From: Tistlia consotensis USBA 355
GTDB lineage: Bacteria; Pseudomonadota; Alphaproteobacteria; Kiloniellales; DSM-21159
Length of the DNA stretch: 64,000 bases
Assembly (NCBI RefSeq): GCF_900177295.1
Contig: NZ_FWZX01000014.1
Coordinates: 85,339 to 149,338, forward strand
Reading direction: 5' to 3'
How positions within the stretch are numbered: position 1 is the first letter of the stretch; each line of letters starts with the position of its first letter. The translations under genes and the position numbers were made by a program. Shown here one piece after another: positions 9,124 through 19,141 of the stretch. The notes beneath the pieces were generated by a model that did not search any database, was not told where the DNA came from, and saw only the letters and a list, made by a program, of their open reading frames with translations.

Positions 9124-9714
9124 ATGACCGACAGCATCCTGGTCTTCTACGGGTCCTATCGCTCGGACCGGATGGGCATCCGCCTGGCGGACTTCATCGT
9201 GTCCGGCCTGGCGGCGCGCGGCGCGGCTCCCGAGCTGGTCGATGCCCGGGCGGTGGGCCTGCCGATGCTCGACCGCATGTACAAGGAGTACCCGAAGGGC
9301 GAGGCGCCGCCGGCGCTGGAGGCCCTGGCCGGGAAGATCCGGCGGGCCGACGCCTTCGTCTTCGTCACCGGCGAGTACAACTGGGGGCCGCAGCCGGGCC
9401 TGAAGAACCTGACCGACCACTTCCTGGAGGAATGGTTCTGGCGCCCCGCCGCGATCGCCAGCTACTCGGCCGGGCGCCTCGCCGGCGTGCGCTCCGGCAG
9501 CCTCTGGCACGCCATCCTCTCGGAGATGGGCATGGTCGTCGTCTCCTCGACCCTCGCCGTCGGCCCGATCGCCCAGACCCTGGATGCGGAGGGCCGGCCG
9601 ACCGGCGATCCCGGTGCCGCGCTCCAGCGCGCCTTCGGCCGCTTCGCCGACGACCTCGCCTGGTGGACCGAGGCGGCGAAGATGCAAAGGGAGCGCAAGG
9701 CGCCGCCGTTTTGA
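9124..9714 (+). CDS. NADPH-dependent FMN reductase-like flavoprotein
   Basis: The 196-residue protein has a flavodoxin-like fold with the FMN loop at the N-terminus (FYGSYRSDRMG) and the segment GEYNWGPQPGLKN, the counterpart of EYN-x-x-x-P-G-x-L-K-N in the FMN reductase family. It should reduce flavin, quinone or azo substrates in the cytoplasm. ATG 9124 follows a GGAG site. The next gene starts 44 bases downstream on the same strand. Confidence 0.87.
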   Translation: MTDSILVFYGSYRSDRMGIRLADFIVSGLAARGAAPELVDARAVGLPMLDRMYKEYPKGEAPPALEALAGKIRRADAFVFVTGEYNWGPQPGLKNLTDHFLEEWFWRPAAIASYSAGRLAGVRSGSLWHAILSEMGMVVVSSTLAVGPIAQTLDAEGRPTGDPGAALQRAFGRFADDLAWWTEAAKMQRERKAPPF

Positions 9715-9758
9715 GGGAGCGGGAGGCAGCTCGCCGGCCGCGGCGGCGGAGGACCGAC

Positions 9759-10169
9759 ATGGCATACGCGATCAAGGCCGAGATCGACGACCCGCGGGCC
9801 GAGAGCTTCGCGTTCGGCCGGCAGAAGACGATGTACGGCGGCAGGCAGGTCGCCGAGGGCGACAGAATCTTCCTCTTCGCCAGCGAGAACGAGGGCGGCC
9901 GGGGCCTCGTCGCCTGCGGCCTCGTCACCGCGGCCGAGGCAGTCCCCCGGACGCCCGGGATCGCCCGCCAGACGCCGCGCGTGAGCATCGTCGTCAGGCG
10001 CACCGGCCTCGCGAGCCGTCCTCTGGGCCGGCGCGAGCTCAGGCCCTTCGCCGACTGGACCGACGGCCGCCCCGAGACCGAGCTCAACTTCAAGCTCTAC
10101 CGCCAGGCCACAGACAAGATCGTCGGCCTGTCGGACGCGGCGGCCGCGTTCCTGGAAGCCTTCTTCTAG
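9759..10169 (+). CDS. Uncharacterised PUA/EVE-like protein
   Basis: This 136-residue protein has the strand-rich pattern of EVE or ASCH domains (PUA superfamily), notably GDRIFLFASENEGGRGLVA followed by a beta strand. Such domains bind RNA or modified nucleotides, but no function can be assigned here. A GGAGG-type ribosome site precedes ATG 9759. It probably shares a transcript with the FMN reductase gene. Confidence 0.6.
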   Translation: MAYAIKAEIDDPRAESFAFGRQKTMYGGRQVAEGDRIFLFASENEGGRGLVACGLVTAAEAVPRTPGIARQTPRVSIVVRRTGLASRPLGRRELRPFADWTDGRPETELNFKLYRQATDKIVGLSDAAAAFLEAFF

Positions 10170-10242
10170 CGGCGGCACCTGCTGGTGCCGGGGACGGGCG
10201 AGAACCGGCCGGTGCTCGCCACGCGGCGCACGGCCGCGCGGA

Positions 10243-11514
10243 TCACGGCGTCTCGCCGGTCCGCGACACGCCGACCACGCCGGCCGCGATCAGCCGATCG
10301 ATCTCCTCGACCGAGCAGCCGAGCGACTCCAGGACCTCGACGCTGTGCTGTCCGCGCCGCGGGGGCGGGCGGTCCAGGGCCTGCCCGCCGTTCGCCAGCT
10401 TGAACCCGACGCCGGGCACGCGCAGCCCCCTGTCGAGCCCGGCGATCCGCGGTGCGTCGAGCAGGACCTGACGCCAGGCCAGGTGGGGATGATCGAGAAT
10501 CTCGGGCAGGTCCCGGACCCGCGACGCCGGCACGCCGGCGGCGGACAGGATCTCCTCCCAGTGCGCGGCCGAGCCGCCGGCGAAGATCCGGCGCAGGATC
10601 GGTGCGAACTCGTCGCCGAGGCCGGGATGGGCACCCCAGTTCCTCAGCCTCGGGTCCCCGGCCTGCTCCGCCAGGCCGAGGGCGCCGAGCATGGCGACCG
10701 CCTGGGCGTGGGTGTTCGCCGTGGTGACGATCAGGCCGTCGTCGGTCTCGAAGATGCCGGACAGGGGGCTGCCGCTGAACGCTCTGGTGCCGCCGGGTCT
10801 GTTGAGCCGGCCGTTCATCGCCACTTCGGTGATCAGCGGGCCCATGATGGCCAGGGCGGCATCCAGCATCGCGACGTCGATGACCTGGCCCCGCCGGGAA
10901 TGGGTGCGCTGGAACAGGGCCGAGGCGATCGCGAAGGCCCCGATCAGCCCGGCCACGTAGTCGACCACCGGGAAGCCGACGCGGTGCCGCTCGCCCGCCG
11001 GCGTGTGGTTCGCCGACATCATGCCGGAGAGGCCCTGCAGGACGTGGTCGTAGGCCGGACGGGTCGAGAGCGGGCCCTCCTGGCCGTAGCCCGTCAGCGA
11101 TGCGTAGACGATGTCCGGCCGCCGCTCCAGCACCGCCTCGCAGTCGAAGCCGAGCCGGCGCATGACGCCGGGACGATAGTTCTCGATGAAGACGTCCGCC
11201 GTGTCGATCAGCTGCCAGAGGATCGCCTTGCCGGCCTCGCTCTTGAGATCGATCGCGAGCGAGCGCTTGTTCGAGTTCTGGCCCAGGAAGGCGAGGCCGA
11301 GGCCCTGGGCGTTCAGCTCGGCATCCGGCCCCATGTTGCGGGCGATGTCGCCGTTGGCCGGGGGCTCGATCCGGATGACGTCGGCGCCGAGCAGCGCCAG
11401 CTGATAGCTGCAATAGGGGCCGGCCAGCACGTGGGAGACGTCGACGATGCGGACGCCCTGGAAGGGGCGGGCGACCTCGCCCGCGTCCGGGCTGGCGGAA
11501 CGATCCATGGTCAT
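10243..11514 (-). CDS. CaiB/BaiF-family acyl-CoA transferase
   Basis: This 423-residue protein is a class III CoA-transferase: it opens with VRIVDVSHVLAGPY, has the PANGD segment, and carries the catalytic Asp in YDHVLQGLSG (about residue 169). It should move CoA from a donor acyl-CoA to a free acid in the cytoplasm. The gene follows the amidohydrolase gene by 69 bases on the same strand. Both face the LysR gene and the TRAP/beta-oxidation run, so this is the best candidate for the activation step of that pathway. Confidence 0.92.
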   Translation of the reverse strand: MTMDRSASPDAGEVARPFQGVRIVDVSHVLAGPYCSYQLALLGADVIRIEPPANGDIARNMGPDAELNAQGLGLAFLGQNSNKRSLAIDLKSEAGKAILWQLIDTADVFIENYRPGVMRRLGFDCEAVLERRPDIVYASLTGYGQEGPLSTRPAYDHVLQGLSGMMSANHTPAGERHRVGFPVVDYVAGLIGAFAIASALFQRTHSRRGQVIDVAMLDAALAIMGPLITEVAMNGRLNRPGGTRAFSGSPLSGIFETDDGLIVTTANTHAQAVAMLGALGLAEQAGDPRLRNWGAHPGLGDEFAPILRRIFAGGSAAHWEEILSAAGVPASRVRDLPEILDHPHLAWRQVLLDAPRIAGLDRGLRVPGVGFKLANGGQALDRPPPRRGQHSVEVLESLGCSVEEIDRLIAAGVVGVSRTGETP

Positions 11515-11583
11515 CCGGCGAGCTGCTCCTCAAACGTCGTTCGCGGGCGGACAGGGACGCCGGCCGCCCGGGTGGTGCGGGCG

Positions 11584-12651
11584 CTACAGGCGGTAGACAC
11601 GGCGCGCCGTCCCGGCGAGCAGGGCATGGCGGGCCGCGGCGTCGTACTCGCCGGCGAGCGTCTTGTAGGCGTTCCAGAGGACGCCGTAGCCGATGGCCAC
11701 GCTGTCGACCGGAAAGTTGCTCTCGAACAGGCAGCGCTCGGGGCCGAAGCGGTCGATGGCGTGGCGGAACCAGGCGCCGCGCTCCGAGACGAAGTCCTGC
11801 GAGGACGGCGGCCGGTCGCGTTCGTGGCCGTCGTATCCCGTGACGATCGACGCCAGCCCTCCGAGCTTCATGACGACGTTCGGAAGCCTGGCCAGCATCT
11901 CGATGGACACGGCCCAGGCGGCGAAGATGGGATCGCCGGCGCCGGGGTCGCGGGTGAAGCCGACCGGCGCGCCGAGATGATTGACCACGATCGTCGTTCC
12001 CGGCGCGGAGCGGGCGAGGCCGGCCAGCTCGTCGAGCTGGAAGTGGAACTGGAAGGCGTCGAAGGTCAGGCCCCGCTCGCCCAGGAGAGCCACGCCGCGG
12101 CGGAAGCCCGGATCGAGGTAGAGGCCGGGCGGCGCCGCGCCCGCGATCAGCCGTGCCGCGGGATCCTCGAGGCGCGCCGCGCTGTGCCGGACGCCGCGAA
12201 GCCGGCCGCGGCCGGCCTTCTCGTGGGCGTCCAGCACCGCGGGAAGGTCCGGATGCCGCATGTCGGCATGGGCGACGATCGCGGCGATTTCGGGGGCGCC
12301 TTCGCGGGCGGCCAGCCGGTCGGCGAGCTCCGCGGCGAAGGCCGTCTCGCCGACCGGCCGCAGATGCTCGGGCCCCTCGTCGCGATAGCCCGAGCCGCAC
12401 TCGATGTAGACGCAGGCTGCGACCCGGTGACCGTTCCCGGCATCGCGAAGAAACTCGTCCGGCAGGTAGCGGCTGGTCCGGAGCAGGACCCCGCTGTCCT
12501 GCGGATCGGGAAGGTCGCGCTCCTCCCAGAAGTGGCAGTGGGCGTCGACGATTTCCCATTCGGGCTCGACGACGGCTTCGCGACGGCGATCCCACCACTC
12601 GGATCGCGCGCCCATGCGCCGGACCCAGATTTTCCGCTCCTGCGGAGTCAT
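11584..12651 (-). CDS. Amidohydrolase-2 family protein
   Basis: The 355-residue protein is a metal-dependent TIM-barrel hydrolase: the first-strand metal motif is DAHCHFW near the N-terminus, with later His residues in NHLGAP, and an ESNFPVD segment near the C-terminus. Relatives include 2-pyrone-4,6-dicarboxylate lactonase and other lactonases or decarboxylases. ATG 12651 was chosen because GAGGGAAG lies just upstream. It probably opens a ring or lactone before CoA activation by the adjacent CaiB/BaiF protein; this is inferred from context only. Confidence 0.88.
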   Translation of the reverse strand: MTPQERKIWVRRMGARSEWWDRRREAVVEPEWEIVDAHCHFWEERDLPDPQDSGVLLRTSRYLPDEFLRDAGNGHRVAACVYIECGSGYRDEGPEHLRPVGETAFAAELADRLAAREGAPEIAAIVAHADMRHPDLPAVLDAHEKAGRGRLRGVRHSAARLEDPAARLIAGAAPPGLYLDPGFRRGVALLGERGLTFDAFQFHFQLDELAGLARSAPGTTIVVNHLGAPVGFTRDPGAGDPIFAAWAVSIEMLARLPNVVMKLGGLASIVTGYDGHERDRPPSSQDFVSERGAWFRHAIDRFGPERCLFESNFPVDSVAIGYGVLWNAYKTLAGEYDAAARHALLAGTARRVYRL

Positions 12652-12825
12652 GCCTGCTTCCCTCTGATGCCGGGCTCTCCCTCTCACGCGGGACCGGAGG
12701 GCCAGCTTCGCGGGGCGCCTCCAGGACCCAGGCGGCCGAACCATAGAATCCAGTTAGCCTTTAGCAGTATTTAAATTTCCTAAGCCTGGTGTTATCGATC
12801 CCTTATATCGGATGCGCGTGGTGAC

Positions 12826-13761
12826 ATGGACCTCAGGCAAATCCGCTACTTCGTCGCGGCCTGCGAGGAGGGCTCGCTCAGCGCTGCCGCCGTGCGGCTG
12901 AACTGCACGGCGCCCGGCGTGAGCCAGCAGATGACTGCCCTGGAGGGGCGGCTCGGCACCAGCCTCTTCGAGCGGACGCCGCGCGGCGTCACCCCGACGC
13001 CTGCCGGGCGGCGCTTCTACGATCGCTGCCTGGCGGTGCTGAAGGCGGTCTCCGAGGCGGAGATCGAGATCGAGGACTTCAAGGCCGGGCTCTGCGGGTC
13101 GGTCTCCGCGGGTTTCGCGCCCGGCGTGGCGAAGGCGATCCTCCCCCAGGCCCTCGCGCGCTTCACCCGCGAGTTTCCCCGGGTCGATCTGGAGATCTCC
13201 AGCGGCTCGGCCGACGCGCTCGTCTCGGCGACCTCCAGCGGCACGCTCGACTTCTTCGTCGGGCAGTTCGCGAAGGCGCACATCGGATTGTCGGCCAATC
13301 CGATCGGCCGCTATCCGGTCGCGCTCATCTCGGGGGTCCGACGCGGCTTCATGCCCATGAAGCCGCTGCGTCTCGACAGCGTGGCGCCGCTCAAGCTGGT
13401 CCTGCCTTCGGCCGCCAACAGCCTCAGGCCGAAGATCGAAGAGGCGATCCAGGGCGGAGCGATCGCGGTGGAGCGGACGATCCTGATGGACAACCTCCCC
13501 GCCGGGCTCGAGTTCGTCAGCCAGACCGACTGGTCCTGGATCCTGCCCTATTGGCTCTGCCTCAAGGAGCTCGGCAACGAGCGGGTCACCGTCAATCCGA
13601 TCGTCGATCCGACGCTGCGCGTCGACGTGGCGCTGATCTTTCCCGCTCAGCGGCCGCTGTCGCGTCCGTCGCAGCTGCTCTACGACTATTTCTGCCAGGA
13701 GCTGCAGCGGACCGAAAGCGAATGGCAGAGGATCATGGCCGGAGCCTTAAGCAGCAGTTAG
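12826..13761 (+). CDS. LysR-family regulator of the catabolic cluster
   Basis: The 311-residue LysR protein has a typical N-terminal winged helix (MDLRQIRYFVAACEEGSLS opening) and a C-terminal effector domain. It sits between the leftward amidohydrolase/CoA-transferase pair and the rightward TRAP/beta-oxidation genes, so it most likely controls both. The divergent gap (12652-12825) turns AT-rich near the LysR start and carries AGCCTTTAGCAGTA at 12756-12769. A near copy, AGCCTTAAGCAGCA, lies at 13743-13756 at the end of this gene, upstream of dctP. Confidence 0.93.
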   Translation: MDLRQIRYFVAACEEGSLSAAAVRLNCTAPGVSQQMTALEGRLGTSLFERTPRGVTPTPAGRRFYDRCLAVLKAVSEAEIEIEDFKAGLCGSVSAGFAPGVAKAILPQALARFTREFPRVDLEISSGSADALVSATSSGTLDFFVGQFAKAHIGLSANPIGRYPVALISGVRRGFMPMKPLRLDSVAPLKLVLPSAANSLRPKIEEAIQGGAIAVERTILMDNLPAGLEFVSQTDWSWILPYWLCLKELGNERVTVNPIVDPTLRVDVALIFPAQRPLSRPSQLLYDYFCQELQRTESEWQRIMAGALSSS

Positions 13762-13771
13762 GGATCGCTTT

Positions 13772-13791
13772 AGGAGAAACTGCGTTCTCCT
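13772..13791 (+). terminator. Hairpin between LysR gene and dctP
   Basis: AGGAGAA and TTCTCCT form a perfect 7-bp stem with a 6-base loop, ten bases after the LysR stop codon. There is no T run, so it could be a weak terminator, an attenuator or an operator. Confidence 0.4.
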
Positions 13792-13900
13792 GAATGCTTC
13801 CGGTCATTAACGTCTTTCCTGAACGCAAACGACCCGGCGACACAGCCGGGCAGCGGGGGCCGCCCGACTCGGGGCGCCGCCGGAACAGGGGAGGAGAACG

Positions 13901-14962
13901 ATGAGGTCCGAGAAAGCGATCACCAGCCCTTCGTCCGGGCGACGCTTCAGCCGCAGGACGTTCGGCACGCTGTCACTCTTCGCCCTTGCAGGGGCGCAGC
14001 TGGTCGCCCGTCCGGCGGCGGCCGCGGGGCTCGAACTCAAGATGCAGTTCGCCTCGCCGGACGGCACCCCCTGGAACAGGATGGACCGGCGTTTCGCCGC
14101 GCAGATCGAGGCGGTCACGGGCGGCCGCGCCAAGGTCCAGTTCTTTCCGCCGAACTCGGTGACGCCCTTCAAGGACTGGCTGCAGGCGACCGGCGCCGGC
14201 GTGCTCGACCTCGGCTTCGTCTGGCATCCGATCCTGCCGGGCAAGTTCCCGCAGATGGAGCTCTTCAGCCTGCCTGGGCTGTCGAAGAACCAGACCATCG
14301 CCAGCGTCGTCTACTGGCGCGTGCGCGAGGCGTTTCCCGAGATGGGCAAGCTCTTCACCAAGGCGGACAACGTCGTCGAGCTGGCGACCTTCGTCGCCAT
14401 GGGCTCGCACCTGCACAGCCGCGAGCCGATCCGCACCCTGGCCGACCTCAAGGGCAAGGTCTTCGGCGCCCAGGACTCGGCCGGCGTGAAGGTGCTCCAG
14501 GAACTCGGTGCCAGCGCCGTCGTGATGGTCGGCTCGGATGCCTACCTGGCGCTGCAGCGCGGCGCCATCGTCGGCGTGCTCTCGGCCTGGGGCTGGGTCA
14601 ACAACTTCAAGCTCAACGAGGTCACGACCTACCACACCCTGCTCAATCTCAACCCTGGCACCTACAGCTCCGTGATGAACCGGGACACCTACGACAAGCT
14701 GACGCCCGAAGAGCAGCAGCACCTCGCCGACATCACGCCGCTCTATTTCCTCTACAACACGACGGACAGCGCGGCGGCCGCGACGGCGCACATCCCGCCG
14801 GAGAACATCTTCACGCTCAGCGCCGAGGACCAGGCCGAGCTGGCCGACAAGATGCGGCCGCAGTGGGACGACTGGGTCAAGAAGGCCGACGCGATGGGGA
14901 TGCCGGGGCAGAAGATCCTCGACGAGACCGTCCGCCTGATGAAGCTCTATGACCAGAACTAG
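13901..14962 (+). CDS. dctP: TRAP transporter solute-binding protein (DctP)
   Basis: This 353-residue protein has a twin-arginine-like signal (RR at residues 18-19, hydrophobic stretch to about residue 41) and then a DctP-type binding fold. The family's conserved arginine region for carboxylate binding would be in the central domain. It should bind an organic acid in the periplasm and pass it to the permease coded 80 bases downstream. Neighbouring CoA-transferase and beta-oxidation genes suggest a carboxylate that is then broken down. Confidence 0.92.
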   Translation: MRSEKAITSPSSGRRFSRRTFGTLSLFALAGAQLVARPAAAAGLELKMQFASPDGTPWNRMDRRFAAQIEAVTGGRAKVQFFPPNSVTPFKDWLQATGAGVLDLGFVWHPILPGKFPQMELFSLPGLSKNQTIASVVYWRVREAFPEMGKLFTKADNVVELATFVAMGSHLHSREPIRTLADLKGKVFGAQDSAGVKVLQELGASAVVMVGSDAYLALQRGAIVGVLSAWGWVNNFKLNEVTTYHTLLNLNPGTYSSVMNRDTYDKLTPEEQQHLADITPLYFLYNTTDSAAAATAHIPPENIFTLSAEDQAELADKMRPQWDDWVKKADAMGMPGQKILDETVRLMKLYDQN

Positions 14963-15042
14963 CGGACGCTTCGCGCTTTCCGCCGCATCGGCGGGGCACC
15001 GCCGGCAGGCGAAGCGGTGAGCTCCGCCGGGCCGAGGCGAGC

Positions 15043-16986
15043 GTGAGACGGGCGACGTCATCCGCGGCGGGCGGCGAGGGGCTCGCCGTGTCGCTCGAGG
15101 CAGGCGCGGCGGCCGTGCGGCGCGTCGTCTCCTGGCCGAACCGCCTGTCCCTCTACCTCGGGGCCGCGGCGATCGTCGCGATGATGGGGCTCACGGTCGC
15201 CGACGTCCTGCTCCGCAACCTCTTCTCGATCGTCGTGCCGGGCGGCATGGAGCTGACGGGGCTCCTGACGATCCTCGTCACGCTGTCGACCCTGGGCGTC
15301 GTCGAGATCGAGCGCGGCCACGTCCGGGTCGACCTGCTGCTTCGGGCGATGCCGAAGGTGCTGCGCCTGCCGACCGAGGCCGGCGGGCTGCTGCTCGCCC
15401 TGGCGATCATGGGCGTCACCGCGGCGCAGATCCTGAAGCAGGCGCTCTACCTGAAGGGCAACGCCATCGTCACCGGCGTCCTGGGCCTGCCCGAGTGGCC
15501 CTTCGTGATCGCCGCGATGGTCTTCGTCCTGCTCTTCGCCCTGGCGCTGCTGGCCAACCTCGCCTCGGCCCTGGCCGAGGTCGCGAGGGCGCGGGATCCC
15601 CGGGCGGTCGTCCTCGCCGCCGTCTGGGCCGCGGCCGTCGGCCTCATCGTCTATCTCTGCCTCCACCCCGACGCGCTGCCCTTCGCGCTCTCCCGGGATC
15701 TTCGCGGCATCCTCTGCATCACGCTCTGCTTCGTCCTGATCTTCCTCGGCGTCCATGTCGCGGCGGCGATGGCGGTCACCGCGCTGATCGGCATCAGCCT
15801 GCTGATCTCCCCGGCGGCGAGCCTGACCAGCCTCGGCACGACGACCATCGACGTCGTGACCGACCAGACCTGGAGCGTGGTGCCGCTGTTCACCTGGATG
15901 GGCCTGATCGTCGTCGCCTCGGGCTTCGCCGCGGAGCTCTACCGCTCGGCCTATCGCTGGATCGGCCACCTGCCGGGCGGGCTGGCCTCGGCCAGCACCG
16001 TCGCCTGCGCGGGCCTCTCCTCGATCGTCGGGGACACGCTGTCCGGGGTCTACAGCATGGGCTCGATCGCCCTGCCGCAGATGCGGGCCTACGGCTACGA
16101 CATGAAGCTGGCGACGGCCTCGATCGCCTGCGCGGCGACCATCGGCGTGATGGTGCCGCCGAGCATCGCCTTCATCATCTACGGCATGATCACCGAGGTC
16201 TCGATCGGCAAGCTGTTCATCGCCGGCGTCCTGCCCGGCCTGCTGTTCGCCGTCATCCTGATCGCGCTGATCACCGTGCGCGCGGCGCTGAATCCGGCGC
16301 TGGCGCCGCGGGGCGAGCGGAGCAGCTGGCGGGACCGCCTGGCGTCCTGCGCCGGCACCTGGCCGGTGCTGCTGCTGATGCTGCTGGTCCTGGGCGGCAT
16401 CTACGCCGGGCTCGTCACTGCCAACGAGGCGGCCGGGCTGGGCGTCTTCGGCGCGCTGCTCGTGTCGGTCCTGACGCGGCGCCTCACCCTGGCGGCGTTC
16501 TGGCAGTCGATCGCCCGGAGCCTGCGCCTGACCGCCGGCATCATCGTGATCTTCATGTTCGCGACGGCCTTCAGCCGCTTCATCGCGATCAGCGGGCTGA
16601 CCCACCAGCTCGCCGAGCTGATCATCGGGCTCCACCTCGGCAAGTACCAGATCGTCGTGGCCATCCTGCTGTTCTACGTGGTCATCGGGATGTTCATGAA
16701 CGCCCTGCCGGCGCTGGTGCTGACCGTTCCCCTGTTCTTTCCGATCGCGATGGGCGCGGGCTTCGATCCCGTCTGGTTCGGCGTGCTGGTGGTCATCATG
16801 GTCGAGCTGGGCGTCGTGACGCCGCCGATCGGCGTCAACGTCTTCGCCATCGCGACGCTGGCCAGGGAGGTGCCGATGTACGACATCTTCCGCGGCGTCC
16901 TGCCTTTCTGGATCGCCTACCTGGTCCTGGTCGCCCTCATCGTGATCTTTCCGCAGATAAGCCTCTTCCTGCCGTCGCTCATGTGA
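15043..16986 (+). CDS. dctM: Fused TRAP permease, DctQ plus DctM
   Basis: The 647-residue protein joins a small four-helix DctQ subunit (about residues 30-190) to a large DctM subunit (about 215-647, with 11-12 helices and the GxxxPPSIAFIIYG-type segment). In most systems these are separate genes, although fusions are known. It moves the DctP-bound acid across the inner membrane using an ion gradient. GTG 15043 follows GAGGCGAGC; another GTG fifteen codons downstream is possible. Confidence 0.93.
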   Translation: MRRATSSAAGGEGLAVSLEAGAAAVRRVVSWPNRLSLYLGAAAIVAMMGLTVADVLLRNLFSIVVPGGMELTGLLTILVTLSTLGVVEIERGHVRVDLLLRAMPKVLRLPTEAGGLLLALAIMGVTAAQILKQALYLKGNAIVTGVLGLPEWPFVIAAMVFVLLFALALLANLASALAEVARARDPRAVVLAAVWAAAVGLIVYLCLHPDALPFALSRDLRGILCITLCFVLIFLGVHVAAAMAVTALIGISLLISPAASLTSLGTTTIDVVTDQTWSVVPLFTWMGLIVVASGFAAELYRSAYRWIGHLPGGLASASTVACAGLSSIVGDTLSGVYSMGSIALPQMRAYGYDMKLATASIACAATIGVMVPPSIAFIIYGMITEVSIGKLFIAGVLPGLLFAVILIALITVRAALNPALAPRGERSSWRDRLASCAGTWPVLLLMLLVLGGIYAGLVTANEAAGLGVFGALLVSVLTRRLTLAAFWQSIARSLRLTAGIIVIFMFATAFSRFIAISGLTHQLAELIIGLHLGKYQIVVAILLFYVVIGMFMNALPALVLTVPLFFPIAMGAGFDPVWFGVLVVIMVELGVVTPPIGVNVFAIATLAREVPMYDIFRGVLPFWIAYLVLVALIVIFPQISLFLPSLM

Positions 16987-17050
16987 GCGTTCCGGCAGGG
17001 CGGGCCGGGCGGCCGCCCTCTTCAGCACGAACGGCAAGGGAGTGTGCATC

Positions 17051-17968
17051 TTGGCTATCGACTTGACGGGCAGGGTCGCCATCGTGACGGGCGCCGGCGG
17101 CGGGCTGGGGCGCGAGCATGCCCTGGCCCTGGCCGGGCGCGGCGCCAGGGTGGTGGTCAACGACCTCGGCGGCGCGGTCGACGGCAGCGGCGGGTCGCTC
17201 GCGGCCGCCGAGCGCGTCGCCGAGGAGATCCGCACGGCGGGCGGGCAGGCGATCGCCAGCAGCGCGTCGGTCACGGACTTCGCCCAGGTCGAGGCGATGG
17301 TCGAAGAGGCGACCGGGCGCTGGGGCGCCGTCGACATCCTGGTCGCGAACGCCGGGATCCTGCGCGACAGAAGCTTCGCCAAGATGGCGCTGGAGGACTT
17401 CCGCGCCGTCCTCGAGGTCCACGTGATGGGCTCGGTGCACTGTGCGAAGGCGGTCTGGCCGGGCATGCGGGACCGCAACTACGGGCGCATCGTCTTCACG
17501 ACCTCCTCGAGCGGGCTCTACGGCAACTTCGGGCAATCGAACTACGGCGCCGCCAAGATGGCGCTCGTCGGGCTCATGAACACGCTGGCGCTCGAAGGCG
17601 CCAGGTACGGCATCAAGGTGAACTGCCTGGCGCCCACCGCCGGGACCCGGATGCTCGAAGGGCTGATGCCGGCGGAGCAGCTCGCGGCGCTGGACCCCGC
17701 GCTGGTCAGCCCCGCGGTGCTGGCGCTGGTGGCGGAGGCGGCGCCGACCAGGACGGTGCTCTGCGCCGGTGCCGGCAGCTTCGAGATCGCCCAGATCACC
17801 CTGACCCGGGGACTGCATCTCGGCGGCGGCGACGCGGTCGCCGAGCGGATTCTCGACGAGCTCGGCCGGCTCGCCGACCCGGCGGGCCAGCTCGTGCCGG
17901 AAGACGGTGCCGGCCAGGGCAGCCACGAGCTGGCGAAGGCCGGGTTCGTTCCGGCGAGGGCCGGGTAG
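17051..17968 (+). CDS. SDR, 3-hydroxyacyl-CoA dehydrogenase type
   Basis: The 305-residue SDR has the cofactor loop VTGAGGGLG (12-20), VNDLGG after the second strand, NAG (100-102) and the catalytic Ser152-154, Tyr165 and Lys169. The long insert after VNDLGG and the overall form match the dehydrogenase domain of multifunctional beta-oxidation enzymes (HSD17B4/FOX2 type). TTG 17051 was chosen because AAGGGA lies nine bases upstream; an earlier GTG at 17042 would sit on that site. It is followed directly by a thiolase gene. Confidence 0.88.
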   Translation: MAIDLTGRVAIVTGAGGGLGREHALALAGRGARVVVNDLGGAVDGSGGSLAAAERVAEEIRTAGGQAIASSASVTDFAQVEAMVEEATGRWGAVDILVANAGILRDRSFAKMALEDFRAVLEVHVMGSVHCAKAVWPGMRDRNYGRIVFTTSSSGLYGNFGQSNYGAAKMALVGLMNTLALEGARYGIKVNCLAPTAGTRMLEGLMPAEQLAALDPALVSPAVLALVAEAAPTRTVLCAGAGSFEIAQITLTRGLHLGGGDAVAERILDELGRLADPAGQLVPEDGAGQGSHELAKAGFVPARAG

Positions 17969-19141
17969 ATGCGCGAGGCCGTCATCGTCTCCACCGCGCG
18001 GACGCCGATCGGCAAGGCCTACCGCGGCGCCTTCAACGACACGCCGGCCCCCAGCCTGGCGGCCCATGCCATCCGCGCGGCGCTCGAGCGCGCCGGACTG
18101 GAGGGCGGCGAGCTCGACGACTGCCTGCTCGGTGCCGCCCTGCCGCAGGGCTGCCAGCACACGATCGGCCGGACCGCCGCGCTGCGCGCCGGCCTGCCGG
18201 TCGACGTCCCGGGAATGACCCTCGACCGCCAGTGCTCCTCGGGGCTGATGGCCGTCGCGACGGCGGCCAAGCAGGTCGTCGTGGACAGGATGGAGGTCGT
18301 CCTGGCCGGTGGGGTCGAATCGATCTCGACGGTGCAGACCGACGCGCTGCGGGTCGAGCCGGACCCGGAGCTCGTCGCCCTGCACGACGACATCTTCATG
18401 GCGATGATCGACACGGCCGAGGTGGTGGCGCGGCGCTACGGCATCGGCCGCGACCGCCAGGACGCCCATGCGCTGCGGTCGCAGCAGCGCACGGCCGCGG
18501 CCCAGGAAGCGGGCCGCTTCGATGCGGAGATCGTGCCGGTGACGGCCGCCATGAAGCTGGTCGACAAGGCGACGGGCGAGACCTCGCGCCGCGAGGTGAC
18601 GCTGGCGCGGGACGAGGGCAGCCGTCCGGACACCAGCGCCGAGGGCCTGGCCGGCCTGAAGACCGTTCGCGAGGGCGGCGTCGTAACGGCGGGCAACGCG
18701 AGCCAGCTGTCCGACGGTGCCTCGGCCTGCGTGGTGATGGAGGCGAGGCGCGCCGAGCGCGCCGGCCTGCAGCCGCTCGGCCGCTACCTCGGCATGGCGG
18801 TGGCCGGCACCAAGCCGGACGAGATGGGGATCGGCCCGGTCTTCGCCGTCCCGAAGCTGCTCGGGCGCTTCGATCTCGGCATCGACGACATCGGCCTGTG
18901 GGAGCTCAACGAGGCCTTCGCGGTACAGGTTCTCTACTGCCGCGACCGGCTGGGCATCCCCGACGACCTGCTCAACGTGAACGGCGGCGCCATCTCGATC
19001 GGCCATCCCTACGGCATGTCGGGCGCCCGCATGGTCGGCCATGCGCTGATCGAGGGCCGGCGTCGCGGCGCCAGGCACGTCGTCGTCACCATGTGCGTCG
19101 GCGGCGGCATGGGCGCCGCCGGCCTGTTCGAGGTGCTCTGA
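17969..19141 (+). CDS. Thiolase (acetyl-CoA acyltransferase)
   Basis: This 390-residue thiolase has all active-site elements: acyl-binding Cys89 in RQCSSG, the NEAFA segment, His346 in GHPYG and Cys376 in CVGGGMG. It cleaves a 3-ketoacyl-CoA with CoA, giving acetyl-CoA or a related product, in the cytoplasm. ATG follows the SDR stop codon with no gap, and the MaoC gene overlaps its stop by one base, so the three genes are translationally coupled. Confidence 0.95.
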   Translation: MREAVIVSTARTPIGKAYRGAFNDTPAPSLAAHAIRAALERAGLEGGELDDCLLGAALPQGCQHTIGRTAALRAGLPVDVPGMTLDRQCSSGLMAVATAAKQVVVDRMEVVLAGGVESISTVQTDALRVEPDPELVALHDDIFMAMIDTAEVVARRYGIGRDRQDAHALRSQQRTAAAQEAGRFDAEIVPVTAAMKLVDKATGETSRREVTLARDEGSRPDTSAEGLAGLKTVREGGVVTAGNASQLSDGASACVVMEARRAERAGLQPLGRYLGMAVAGTKPDEMGIGPVFAVPKLLGRFDLGIDDIGLWELNEAFAVQVLYCRDRLGIPDDLLNVNGGAISIGHPYGMSGARMVGHALIEGRRRGARHVVVTMCVGGGMGAAGLFEVL

